From Ridgeia piscesae (taxonomy: Eukaryota; Annelida; Polychaeta; Sabellida; Siboglinidae): a stretch of 64,000 nt of DNA. The stretch spans positions 444,001 through 508,000 of the forward strand of contig JAODUO010000048.1 of assembly GCA_025642075.2 (NCBI GenBank), in the 5' to 3' direction. Position 1 is the first letter of the stretch. Every line of letters starts with the position of its first letter. This document shows positions 12,401 through 22,800 of this stretch, in pieces. The notes beneath the pieces were generated by a model. It ran no database searches, was not told where the DNA came from, and saw only the letters and a program-made list of their open reading frames with translations. The position numbers were made by a program, and so were the translations under genes.

Positions 12401-14989
12401 TCAATAATACTTTATAATGATATTTTATTTGGTAAAATAATACACTTGATGATCGACTACTGATACTGGTTGCTTGGTGTGGCCATGATATACTGTAATG
12501 TAGTGATATTATGAGGTAACACAACTCGTAGAACTGTATAGTTGACATTGTGGTGACAGGTGGTGCATGCTCTTTGCCTCACGCACATAGTTGTCTGGTG
12601 TATTGCAACACATGCTATAGTTGAATTGTTTGTTCCATCATTTGCACCAACGATCTTATAGTCAGACTTACAACTGACACCAAGAAATTCATCATTTGCC
12701 TTTATCTTCCCTAACCTGAACATGAAATCTGCTACGGAAACAAGAAACATTCTGTTTGAGATATATTTTATTGTAACACAAAATTTCTTTTAATTAAAAT
12801 ATTGGTATGTTCTTGTATGCAAAATGTGATGTGTCAAGAAATATGTGGGTCAATACACTTTTTTAAAATGAAATCCAAATGTTACAATTATGTGGTGATT
12901 CGGCATAATGCTTAACGTGAGAAGTTGCTAATAGGTTCACATGATGGAATAATAAGACCTGCTTCACTTTGACTTTCAGCAGATTAGCTTTGCTTCATGT
13001 GTGGCTTTAATAGTTCTGTTGTGGATGTTTCCAGGGCGACATTGTCGTCAATGACAGTGGCGGGCTCACTGTCTTATTCACCGACACGGAGATGCTCTTT
13101 AATTTCCCCCTTCTGCCTCCCCTTCCCCACCACCCTAGCCCCTTTTGTTCCCCCGATTCCTCTCCCGTTTCACACACTCAAAGTTCCATTTCTTCACAGA
13201 GGTACTATGCTAAAAAATGTTGTGAGCTTTTAAGACCTGGTTTTCTGTTGGCGACATTTTCTTTTCACTGTTGATTTTAGTGCTTTTATTTATTTTCTTT
13301 CTGTCAGAGTTTTGATTGTTTTATGTTTTGTTGCTGATAGACACAAATACTGTGTAACTAGGTAAGCTTGGAAATATTGGCCCTTTGATTAGGTGTCTAT
13401 AGTTTACTACAAGATCGACTAGTGCAGCCAAATTGGTCAACATTTCAGGCATTGACCAATCACTGAGGTGTTCATAGGACGATAGGTCACAATGTTGGAT
13501 TATATAATCAGACCAAAATGGCTGCTTTAGCCAGTCTTTTGTGTAGGCATATTGGCTGTACTATCTGACCCACTGTAATGATTTCATTAAGATGAATACC
13601 ATTGTGTATTATATTTATGCTCTACATATCAGGGAAATATAAATTTGAATCAGTTTCTTTTGGCTGTATATCTTATTACGCTTCATTCCTTGGTTTTCGC
13701 TCTTTGTCAGAATGTAACATTTACAGTCACTCTGCAGTGTCTGTGCTTAACTTTTTCACGCATGCCTGTTTCAGTTATTAATATTTTCTCTAATCATTTG
13801 GTTTTGCTTGTCGTATAGAAATAATCTAAGTCACTTGTCTAACTTCATTGTCATGAATGAAATTTCAATTATTCAATGCATAATTCTGGCATTTCTGAAG
13901 TCGATAAATGCATGCGTCGAGAATATCTGCTACTCATTTAAAATTAAACTTTGAACAATGTAAATACATGGAATTTGGTTGAACCTGATAAATTGTCAGT
14001 CAAATATGTTGTCCTTTAAACTTTCATAATTTGTAATCAATTGGTAAGTGGACTCATTGGACCGAACATTTTCGATGTATTATTCTGTAACAATGAGATA
14101 ACTATTGAAGGGTTTCTGAGTGAAAATGTGATAAACATCCATTTGGGTCAAATTTAGTAACCAAAACAGACACTTCAGCCCTTGTTATTAACTGTTATGA
14201 TTGTAATTAAAGCATTCCAATGTTATGTGTCAAGTTTCATTTATTCTCTAAGGACAGCCCTTCACAATTTTTTCATTTCATTTTTCTTTGACAATTTTTT
14301 AAATACACTTAATATCTACTATATTTAATTTCTGGTACACGTGACAAGATGTATGACAAATATCCTTCTTATGACAATAAAGTGAATTGAATACTATTGA
14401 ATTGAATACTGACTTTGTGAAATAATGAGCTATTGTAACTCTATGATCAATAGTATTTTCATTTGTAAATAATACATTGATTGAACTATTGCATGACATT
14501 AATGATAATTCTGAAAGTGTCGTATTGCAGGAAGCGAAAGTCAGAAAGTCTGCGCCCTGAGGACTTTGATGGAGAATGGACAGATGTGGAGACAAGATGC
14601 AAGATTGGCATTGAAGGCCATGGCATTCCAAAGTAAGACCTCTGTCTGTCTGGGCTACATTGTTACATGATAGATAGAAAAAGAAAGTTGGTTTTACATT
14701 CACGTTATCGTTGATAAAAAGAAAGATGGTATCACCGACTGCTATCGATGTTTTTCAGATGCTTTCATAAGAGCCACCATAGAAATTTTTATTGAACTCA
14801 TTTATCCTGTGCTGTAGAAGACAAAGAGAAAGAATGCATGGTTATTTAAAATGTATCGCTGTATTGTAATAATAATTTTATGTACAAATTTATTATCACA
14901 GATATGGTGATATGTTCCTACTGGCACGTGGCTGCACCTATATTGTTGTCTGTGTTGGTTTCAGGAGACCGAAGCAGTCAGCAGTTTGA
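471..14989 (+). CDS. KIF23: Kinesin-like protein KIF23 (MKLP1), 5'-truncated, 18 exons
   Basis: Kinesin-6 motor which with RACGAP1/CYK-4 forms centralspindlin at the midzone and midbody in cytokinesis (family knowledge). Exons I read: 471-607, 1018-1302, 1938-2050, 2367-2488, 3414-3516, 4248-4327, 4763-4882, 5417-5558, 5851-5912, 6463-6565, 6988-7196, 7685-7795, 9422-9748, 10746-10833, 11569-11708, 12119-12204, 14531-14632, 14965-14989. All junctions are GT..AG and all phases agree, giving about 783 codons once one extra base in exon 2 is discounted. Visible motifs: P-loop [13 protein letters not shown], switch [13 protein letters not shown], switch [15 protein letters not shown], the kinesin-6 PGRRRRNQ segment, the neck WPPFPPLRS, a coiled coil over 6463-9520, a basic HRRSRSA motif (10767-10787) matching the conserved phospho-site region near the C-terminus, and a WTDVETRC tail. 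The first motor exons lie upstream of the window. Confidence 0.95.
2751..2900 (+). mobile_element. Degenerate tRNA-derived SINE with CORE-like body
   Basis: An old SINE copy within a KIF23 intron. A pol III B-box-like GGTTTGAATCC lies at 2794-2804, preceded by a tRNA-like arm, and is followed by the TTGGGCAAGTTGCTCCAGTT block that marks CORE-SINE bodies. It resembles the better copy at 10383-10545. Confidence 0.5.
2995..3052 (+). repeat. Short tandem repeat, about 20-bp unit, 3 copies
   Basis: The unit GGCATGGATATTGTACGAGA recurs three times with small changes inside a KIF23 intron. No function is apparent. Confidence 0.7.
6127..6193. repeat. Short palindromic hairpin in KIF23 intron
   Basis: Two 27-nt arms, 6127-6153 and about 6167-6193, are reverse complements at about 25 of 27 positions around a 12-14-nt loop. 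The size resembles a pre-miRNA stem, but a small palindromic element is equally possible. Confidence 0.7.
7796..8410 (+). repeat. 40-bp minisatellite, about 15 copies, derived from the adjacent KIF23 exon end
   Basis: A 40-bp unit (core CTACAACAGACAGATCATAAG) is repeated about 15 times directly after the exon 7685-7795. The unit aligns with the last 35 bases of that exon plus the first five intron bases (7761-7800) at about 35 of 40 positions, so the array looks like an amplification of the exon/donor junction. In the repeat copies the donor GTAAG reads ATAAG, ATACG or ACAAG, so none keeps the splice donor. Confidence 0.9.
8411..8500 (+). repeat. Short repeat tract, about 24-bp unit
   Basis: Units reading ACAAACAGATCATTAGAGACATA and a variant with GTTCATT recur about four times at the distal edge of the 40-bp array. 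They share its CAGATCATTAG core and look like a shortened derivative of it. Confidence 0.7.
10383..10545 (+). mobile_element. tRNA-derived CORE-type SINE
   Basis: The A-box-like segment TGACTCAGTGGTTAGAG at about 10389-10405 starts a tRNA-like head. The body from 10451 reads TGGGCAAGTTTGTTCACCC, then TGCCTCAGTTCACTCAGCTG and GAGTACCTG, in the order known from CORE-SINEs such as mammalian MIR. The B box is degenerate. It sits in a KIF23 intron in sense orientation; related fragments lie at 2751 and 22471. Confidence 0.7.
11746..11862. repeat. Imperfect inverted repeat just after a KIF23 exon
   Basis: AATTTCACCT and GGTTGCTAT, separated by 8 bases on the left side, are matched by a contiguous reverse complement around 11813-11832. 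Outer TTTAGAA and ACCGTT blocks pair more loosely. It starts about 40 nt after the donor at 11709 and could fold in the pre-mRNA. Confidence 0.5.
12205..14530 (+). other. Last long KIF23 intron, no gene seen
   Basis: A 2.3-kb AT-rich intron between the penultimate WTDVET-coding exon and the exon before it. It has a C/T-rich patch at about 13100-13160 and otherwise only short chance ORFs. Confidence 0.6.
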
Positions 14990-16560
14990 GAGCACAGCAG
15001 ATGATCTTCATACCTCACGAACATTATATTACTCCCTCACATTGAAACAGACATCATGTGATTGCAGACAGATACAATTGCCCACGATCATGCTTTTGCG
15101 ATTTATATAGAAATCATGCAATATGCTTTGTATATTACACATATGCTAACTGTTGTAGATTCGCAGTCAATGCAATTAGTTTTCTTGGCAGCGTTTTACT
15201 AATTATAACTTTTATCATGTGCTGTTCCAAGCGGAAGATATATTTGATTAATAATATAAGCTAGAAAAAACTGCAGAAGAGAAACAAGATGACTAAACAA
15301 CAGCTGCATCATGTCACTTGTTTATGATGAGTCTACACGTATTATCATAATCTGTGCAAATGCGGGATACATAATTTGCTATAACATGTGCTAGCTTGTA
15401 GAAATAACTTTCATGCATGTTACATTCGTGAATTTGGTTTGTAATTTTAGTTAAATTATTACTTTTATAAACTTGTTTAAACGATCATATCAGGAATGTG
15501 ATTACATAAGATCTGCTGTTGGGAAGTCGCAGAAAGTAACTGCTGAAAATGAATGAGGATTGCCTGAGATGTGAGAATGAGATGTGATATATATTGGAAA
15601 GTTCAAGAGAGTTGGAGAGTTCAAAGACTGCAAAATGTATGGCTAAACTGGTTTTAAGTTATCTTTCAATGACAACTGATATATCTTAGTTTATGGTTAC
15701 AGGATTTGTTGTGTTAATAATTGTCAGGTCAGTGATCTTACTTTGTTGTCACTGTACCAAGACAAAAAGAAGTATTTTATTAATACAACAGTGGAATGAG
15801 TGGATTAGCCTGACTGGATCAATATCCAGTCTGTTTTCATTATTTTATATTGTGTATTCTTAGTAAGTGGCTGTAACCAAATAATTACTTGGCTGGGCCT
15901 AGAGGTTTATTTGGCAGTACCCAGAACTACCCTCCCATTTAAGTGGTTCATTTGTACATATTATTTCCTGTAGTAATGTTAGAAAATAAAATTATTTTTA
16001 AAAGGCACAAAATACTTGTCAAGTTCAATTGTTGCGCAAATGTCCCATTATAACGTATTTCAACATACACTGCATGTCACAATGGTACTTTAAAATTTAT
16101 AGTTTTGTTTGTTATTGATGAATGCAATTTATATATTGCTCACATTTATGCATCGTTGCCAACACAACTAATATAATCAGGTTACATTGTACTATATAAC
16201 TGAGTAAATTATGAAACATTACAAAATAAATCCCCTCACTGATGTTCTACTTCAAATGGGGTTGTGTTGCACGGTTGGAGATTTTGGGAGAACCTTAAGA
16301 GGGTTGCTGGTGTATATCTAGGATTGTGGAGCATGTGTCGGATTGTGTCGTTTACTTTTTGCGTATGTTACAAGTTTATTTAACATTATATATAACCCGA
16401 GTTTTATCTATTAAAAACTTGATAGAAACCGAACTGCTGAGAACTGTGTAAAATAGAGGTTAAGGTTTGCAATATAGTAGCATATACCAACAATAGTTTG
16501 TTGAAAATAAATTAATAATATGGTTTTAAAATTAGAAACGAATGGTTGGACTCGCGTTAT
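14990..16560 (+). other. KIF23 3'UTR and intergenic spacer
   Basis: After the likely stop at 14987-14989 the sequence is AT-rich and non-coding. A polyadenylation hexamer lies at 15985-15990, which would give a 3'UTR of about 1 kb. Nothing else recognisable is present before the GC-rich block at 16.56 kb. Confidence 0.55.
15985..15990 (+). terminator. Candidate polyadenylation signal of KIF23 (AATAAA)
   Basis: This hexamer is followed by a T-rich stretch about 1 kb after the KIF23 stop. Another AATAAA lies near 16226, so the choice is uncertain. Confidence 0.4.
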
Positions 16561-17209
16561 AAAAAAAACGTCTCTTTGGAATAAGGGCGTTAGCATCTTC
16601 CGCGGAGGCGTAGGAAAACAAACTTCGCCAGAAGGCGACGATCGGTTATGCGGCCGGTGTCGTTTAGTCTGCCCAGTTGCCGCTTATTAGAATTTGGCCA
16701 GCGCCGGTCATCAGCCACGTGAACTTCCAGAGCATTCGCGGCAACGTTTGCAGACTCCTACATAAACGCCAAGCGGCTGACTGCACGCCGCATTACGAAG
16801 ATCACCGCGGTTGCCAGACGCGGCGTATCGATCGTCTTGGCTTGGCGAATGGTGGCGGTGGTGAGACAACTATACGGCGGTCATTCCATCGACAAATAAC
16901 GGCTGGATCCGAGAGTAGTCGCCAGAAAAATTCTGAACATAGTTCATGGTAAAAGACTGCATGCGTATGTGTGTGCCACTTTCAAAAAAAGGAACGTGCT
17001 TTCGTTTCCAACGCGATAGCCGGTAGCAGCGTCGCCCATACAATGAGAGCTCCAAGAGCGTATTGATCAGTCTGCTTACCGTAATTTGTTTATATAAGCC
17101 AGGCCGTCGCAACGGGGCGCTGGCGTGTGAGTGGACTTAGTATGCCTAACGCATAACAGTTACTACAATCAACACAGCCTAGCCGTCCATCGTGGTGATA
17201 TTCTCCAAC
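16560..17209 (+). promoter_or_regulatory. ABHD2 promoter and 5'UTR
   Basis: A 600-bp island that is clearly richer in GC and CpG than its surroundings ends in TATATAAG at 17091-17098. A transcription start about 30 nt further on (near 17125) would leave a 5'UTR of about 85 nt before the ATG at 17210. The start site itself is inferred. Confidence 0.55.
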
Positions 17210-19850
17210 ATGTTGAACCACGCCGTGGAAAGGGTCTTACAAGCCTACAATGACGCCGTTGCATCACTCTTTCTGCTAGCGGTGGTTGTGTGTGTGCTCT
17301 ACCTCACTACTAGGGTATTTCACTTGACCAGCAAAACGACGGCTCCAGAATTATTCTACTGTGAATCGGATGTCAACAAGAAAATCATTGATGCTTGTCC
17401 ATTGCTAAAGAAAGTGTAAGTAAATAATTGAGTTGATTATGCCAATAAAAAATATGTATTAAGTGTTACTTATTATGGTGATCATAGACTCGTAACAAAT
17501 TTTCAAACATCCCTACATGTATGTACCAATGTATTTTGCATTCATTTGAGAATGATGAACAAAGAAAATCTAGAGGGATATGGATAGGAGTGGAGAATGA
17601 GAGGAAAGGGTTGAGGGGAGTGAAGAACGGCTTGTGGAGACAACAGTGTAAGATCAGTAGGGGCTGGAAGAAAAAAATATATAAAGGATCATTAAATATA
17701 GTGAGGCGCCACCCCCATCCCTGTTAGAATGAGACACAATAGGAGAATAGCAATAACATTGCATTTACTGAAATATGATATGGGTATCAGTGTATATGTG
17801 ACTAACTACAAGCTAATAAGTGCAAACAAATAGTGTAATGTGATGCAAGAGGAGTGGTAAATTGTAATATATTTCAGATTGATAAATGTTACTTTTGTAT
17901 AATATAAAAAACTATATATAGCTGCTTTTTCTATGCAGATTGCCATATATTCAGTCTAATGACGTAACAGTTTACTATGCATAATTCACTGGCAAAGGAC
18001 ACGCACTAGAGTACAATCCAATTAGCACAGGTAAACAATGCACACTTCAGAAATCCAATTTACCTTCTTTGCCATTTATATCCAGAATATGAACCTGTAC
18101 ACATGCAAAAGTACACATGCATGCGTATGTGCACATACACGGACTCTCCCGTAATTAATTTTAATGATTGCAAAACCGATAAGTTGTGTTGCTGAATACT
18201 GGACACTGGAGTGGACATTTGCTATTTATATCCCACACCACAGGGTCAGCATTCACCTGGTAACTTGGGTAAAGTCCAGGGCTTAGGTTAATAATATAGA
18301 GTAAACAGAATGAATCCCACACTTCTCTTATTTCACACACCCTAGCTTACGTAATGCCCTATGTTTAACCTTCAACAGAACAAAATGCTATACAGATATG
18401 TAGCCAATTTGTATTGTTTATGATTGTATGTTGACATGTTTACATAACAGTGGGAGCATAGATTTTAAAAATCACACATCTTTTTTGCTGATTGTTATCT
18501 AGTGTATTTTAAAACCAAATGCTAATTTGTTTTGCCCAGGGCAGTATATACCTGTTAAATTGCATTTTTTTGTTAGATTTTTTACCTTCTGTATGGTTAT
18601 AATTTATTCTTGTATGACCTACCTAATCATTGTCATGGACAAAACTATGTTTCAACCATTGATGGCAGCCACACTATGGAAATAAATAGATCAACATTTA
18701 CTACATGCATGTAAATATAAAAACTGCAGTTGAATAATTAGTGAAAATTTGGGAATTTGAAAACAAATAACGAAAACTGTCATAACAATGGTATGTGTGG
18801 TGACCTCACTATATAAACCAGTCATACACAGGTACTGTGTTCACAGGTACAAGCCGCCACCCTTATGGGGCAAGAGTGGACACATACAGACCATCCTGTA
18901 TGGGACAATGGGGCGCATCAATTCACCCTTTCCCAGTGGAGTCAGGCACAGTATCATTATGTCGGACAAGGCTACGCTGACCTTTGACATCTTTGAGCCT
19001 GAGAACCCTCACCCAGATGGAGGTATGGACAGTCAGTGTGCATTTGCAGTACATAACAGTCAGCTGACCTAGTGATTCTCAAGTGGCTCATTCAGATTTC
19101 AATAAAAAATACCTTCAGTTTATAATGGAGGAGGAAAATATGTCTATCCTCAACTCCAGATTGTTTTGGGAATGTCAATCGAAATCATAGCATTGTGTAC
19201 TATTATTGCATCATTGAATCACATTTGATGTTTTTAGTCATGTTTGGGACCCCATTATTATTGCCATTTGCCAATGAATAACAAGCTGAAAGAATCACAC
19301 ATGTATGTCTGCATTTGGGAACCATACTGTTAGAAGATGCCGCCATAAATGATATTGTTATTCAGCCAATATCAGTCTATATGCATTCCCAAAATAAAAA
19401 AGCATATTGAGCTAACTGCAATCCTTCGACAAATGTTCACAAATTCATCAAGGGCACTCCATATTATACATGTCTGGTGTATATCGTGCATAAGTTTACA
19501 GATGTATGTAACAGTTGTAACTACACATCCGTAGTGTATTAAATTAGGTTTCAGTCTATCCATGGAGGACTGGACTAGACAATGAATTGTGTATTTCAAA
19601 TTAATGGCCACAGCAGCCAGGCCAACACATCTCTGGGGAACCTTAAAGTGAGTAGTTTTAATGCCCCAAAGGTATTCAGAAATTCCAACCAAACCCTGGA
19701 TGATTTTCAGCAAATAAATTACCTCCAACTCAATTACACCTGCCCCAGCTGCCACTGTTTGTTATCATAAATACTGTTTTAGGTGACCAAAAAAGGGCAT
19801 AAGCAAGAGTAATACATCTGAGTTTTAAGCAAATAAACTGTTGTAACGTG

Positions 19851-19898
<48 letters not shown>

Positions 19899-22800
19899 TC
19901 ATAATTAAGGCTACCCTGGGACAGTCCTCATGCCATCTTTGTTCAGGTGACCTCAGTTGTGACATGTAGCTGTGTCCAGAGTGAAATTTATTTTTGGTCA
20001 ATGTCAAGTGATCTGCAAAATCAATATAAACAAAAAATTTTGTTTTTAAGAAATCTATTTCCTAAATGTTAGCTGTAGAATGTAGAGCTCCGTGTCGCTC
20101 AGGGATCACAAGCCACACTACAAAATTACAAGGCCAACGTTTTCATTTCATTTAAGTGACAACTTGGACGAAATTGAACCCGGTGTTTGTTCACGTCGAT
20201 CGACTGGGTAAAAAAAACAATTGTACAATTGGTACGTGGCAATGCAACAATGCTATGCATGTTTCAGTTGTTTGATTGTTTGCCTTTGCCATATTTTTTG
20301 TTTGATAGGACAAACTTGAGTGTGTAGGGCATACTCATATAGCAATGTTAAACACTTGAATCATTGCGTTAATTATTGTAACACATTGTTTATATTGTGT
20401 GGTGCTTGGCATAATTTCATGTATAAACATCTCATATTAAATATACATTTAACCAATAAATTTAAATACTTATGGGCAAATACTTATGAATGTCCACATT
20501 AGAGAGGATGTTCACCCGTTGGTAGTTGTGTCAAGATGACGTCATCTGTATTGATGACAGATTACAACATATCTGTGAACATGTAAAAAATACATTTGAA
20601 TATATGTTAACAAGAATTTTAGTGAAAATGCTCAAAACAGTATATTATTAAAGACAGCTCTCGTGGTCCTTCTACATCAACTAATAAAAAGTAAGGATAA
20701 TAACAATAATTATTATTTATCATAATTATAATAATAAAACTAAGACCATTCTTATAAGTACCTTTCACATACTTTATCTTACTTGTAATCATGCCTTTTG
20801 CCACTACTTAACTATGGAAATCGCCAGCATTTCTAACTTTTGACACTTGCCAGCAAAACTTCAGTATTATTATCTGCTGTGTAATAAAAATAAATCGCCA
20901 TTATTAGGGTGACACTGTTTTGCGGTGCTCGGTTTAAATGTACTCAGGCATATTCAGACCACGAGACAGGCTCGGGTAGATTCGGGTGTTCTGACAATGG
21001 GAGTGTTTAAGAAACACTGTCGCAGTTAATTTTTTATTTATAGTTATACAATTTGTTTACATTCCTTTTCCATTTATCTCAACATTGATGTTGACATTTC
21101 AGAGGACTGTACCCTGTTGGTGTGTCCAGGCATTGCCAACAGTAGTGAGAGCATGTACATCCGCACGTGTGTCCACTACGCCCAGAGTCAGGGCTTCCGT
21201 GTCGCTGTGCTCAACCACCTTGGGGCCTTGAAGGATGTCCCCCTTACCTCCCCTCGCTGCTTCACTTACGGTGAGAAGTACTCGCTGTCAAGTTATCTGG
21301 TCTTTATTCACTGATACCAGCTAAAATATCCATCTTCTGAAGACACCGAAGATGGCACTCTGGAGTGTTCATGTTGGACTCATGTTATGACATTATATTT
21401 AGCAAAGTTTTCAGCGTGTGCAATTGTTGTTTTGAATCTATTACTATGAGCTTTAGAATGATTCATTGAAATATATTCTGTTTTTGTTAAGGTATACTTT
21501 AAAGAAACAATGTTTTCAGAAACAAGGTGCTTTTGAAACATGTTGTCTTTTCAATCTTTAGAATCATGTATTAGTTTTGTGTTGTTTGTTGAGGAAAATA
21601 ATGTGGACATTGAAAGGTATGCTTTTCTGACAAAATCCCTACATTGAGGTAATGTCATCTAGACAGCTATTTTTGGCTTATGCGCATAATAAGCCTTTGC
21701 AACTGAACTGGTCCGCTGTGAGGGTCATCTGTGTGGTCACTGACTGTGCAGGTAACACGGAGGAGTACGGGCTGATGCTGGACAAGGTGGCCCAGTTGTA
21801 TCCAGACTCTGTCCCCATTGCCGTTGGCTTCAGCATGGGCGGCAACATCATACTCAAGTATCTCGGCGAGAACAAGGAGCATCAGACCAAAGTTCTCTGT
21901 GCACTCTGTTGCTGCACTGGCTTCGACATCGCCCTGTGAGTTGAGCGGCTTTTTGTTATATTTTGCTATTTTCCATCCATTGTATTTGAAATTGATTTGA
22001 TTTTCAGTTACATCGATTATCGAATTGGTCAAACCGACTGATATTCAGTTGATTGATCCATAATGCAGTGGTTTGCTACATCACAACCAGGTTGATCAAT
22101 ATGAGCTCCATCAAACTTTTCCATTTTCTAATCAGTTGAAGATGGTTATATGAATAATATTGCTGTTGTTGCATGATATCTAGGTCAAACCTTCTCACAT
22201 ATGCTCATCCCTTTATAAAAATGCCTGTTTTTCTTCATAGAAAGACAGCTCATTACCAGATTTTCAAACAAAATATGAAATGGAATGTGGGAATGCCCAA
22301 TGTGTTCAGCATCCATTTTTCATGGATTGATGGATATGTTGCTAATCAATCACATAGTGTTTAGCCAGTTTCGTTGGTGTCACCTCCGAAGCAACAGAAA
22401 CTGTTGACAATGACGTAATAGTTAACAGATTTGAGAAATTCTTCGATCAAATCATCTTGTTGCCATTTCAAACATTGGGCAAAATCGTTCATGCCACCAT
22501 ACTCAAATTCACTCGGCTGCATGAATGGATGTCTGGTGATAGACAGTTGCAGTGGACAAATCGTCTTTGTGTAGTAGTAATTGCTGTGTGACTGAATACT
22601 TCCCAGAGATGTTGCTTGCCATTAGTGAAGTATCAAATGTTTTGACGATTTATCAAAGTTGCTTTGTTACTTTACTGTTGTCTTCTTGTGTATTTCTGCC
22701 AGCGCGCAGCCGTTCCTTCGAACCTGGGAACACCTGCGTCCCATGTACATCTGGGCCATGACTCAGCACCAGCAGATACTGCTGCGGGCCCACCGCGATA

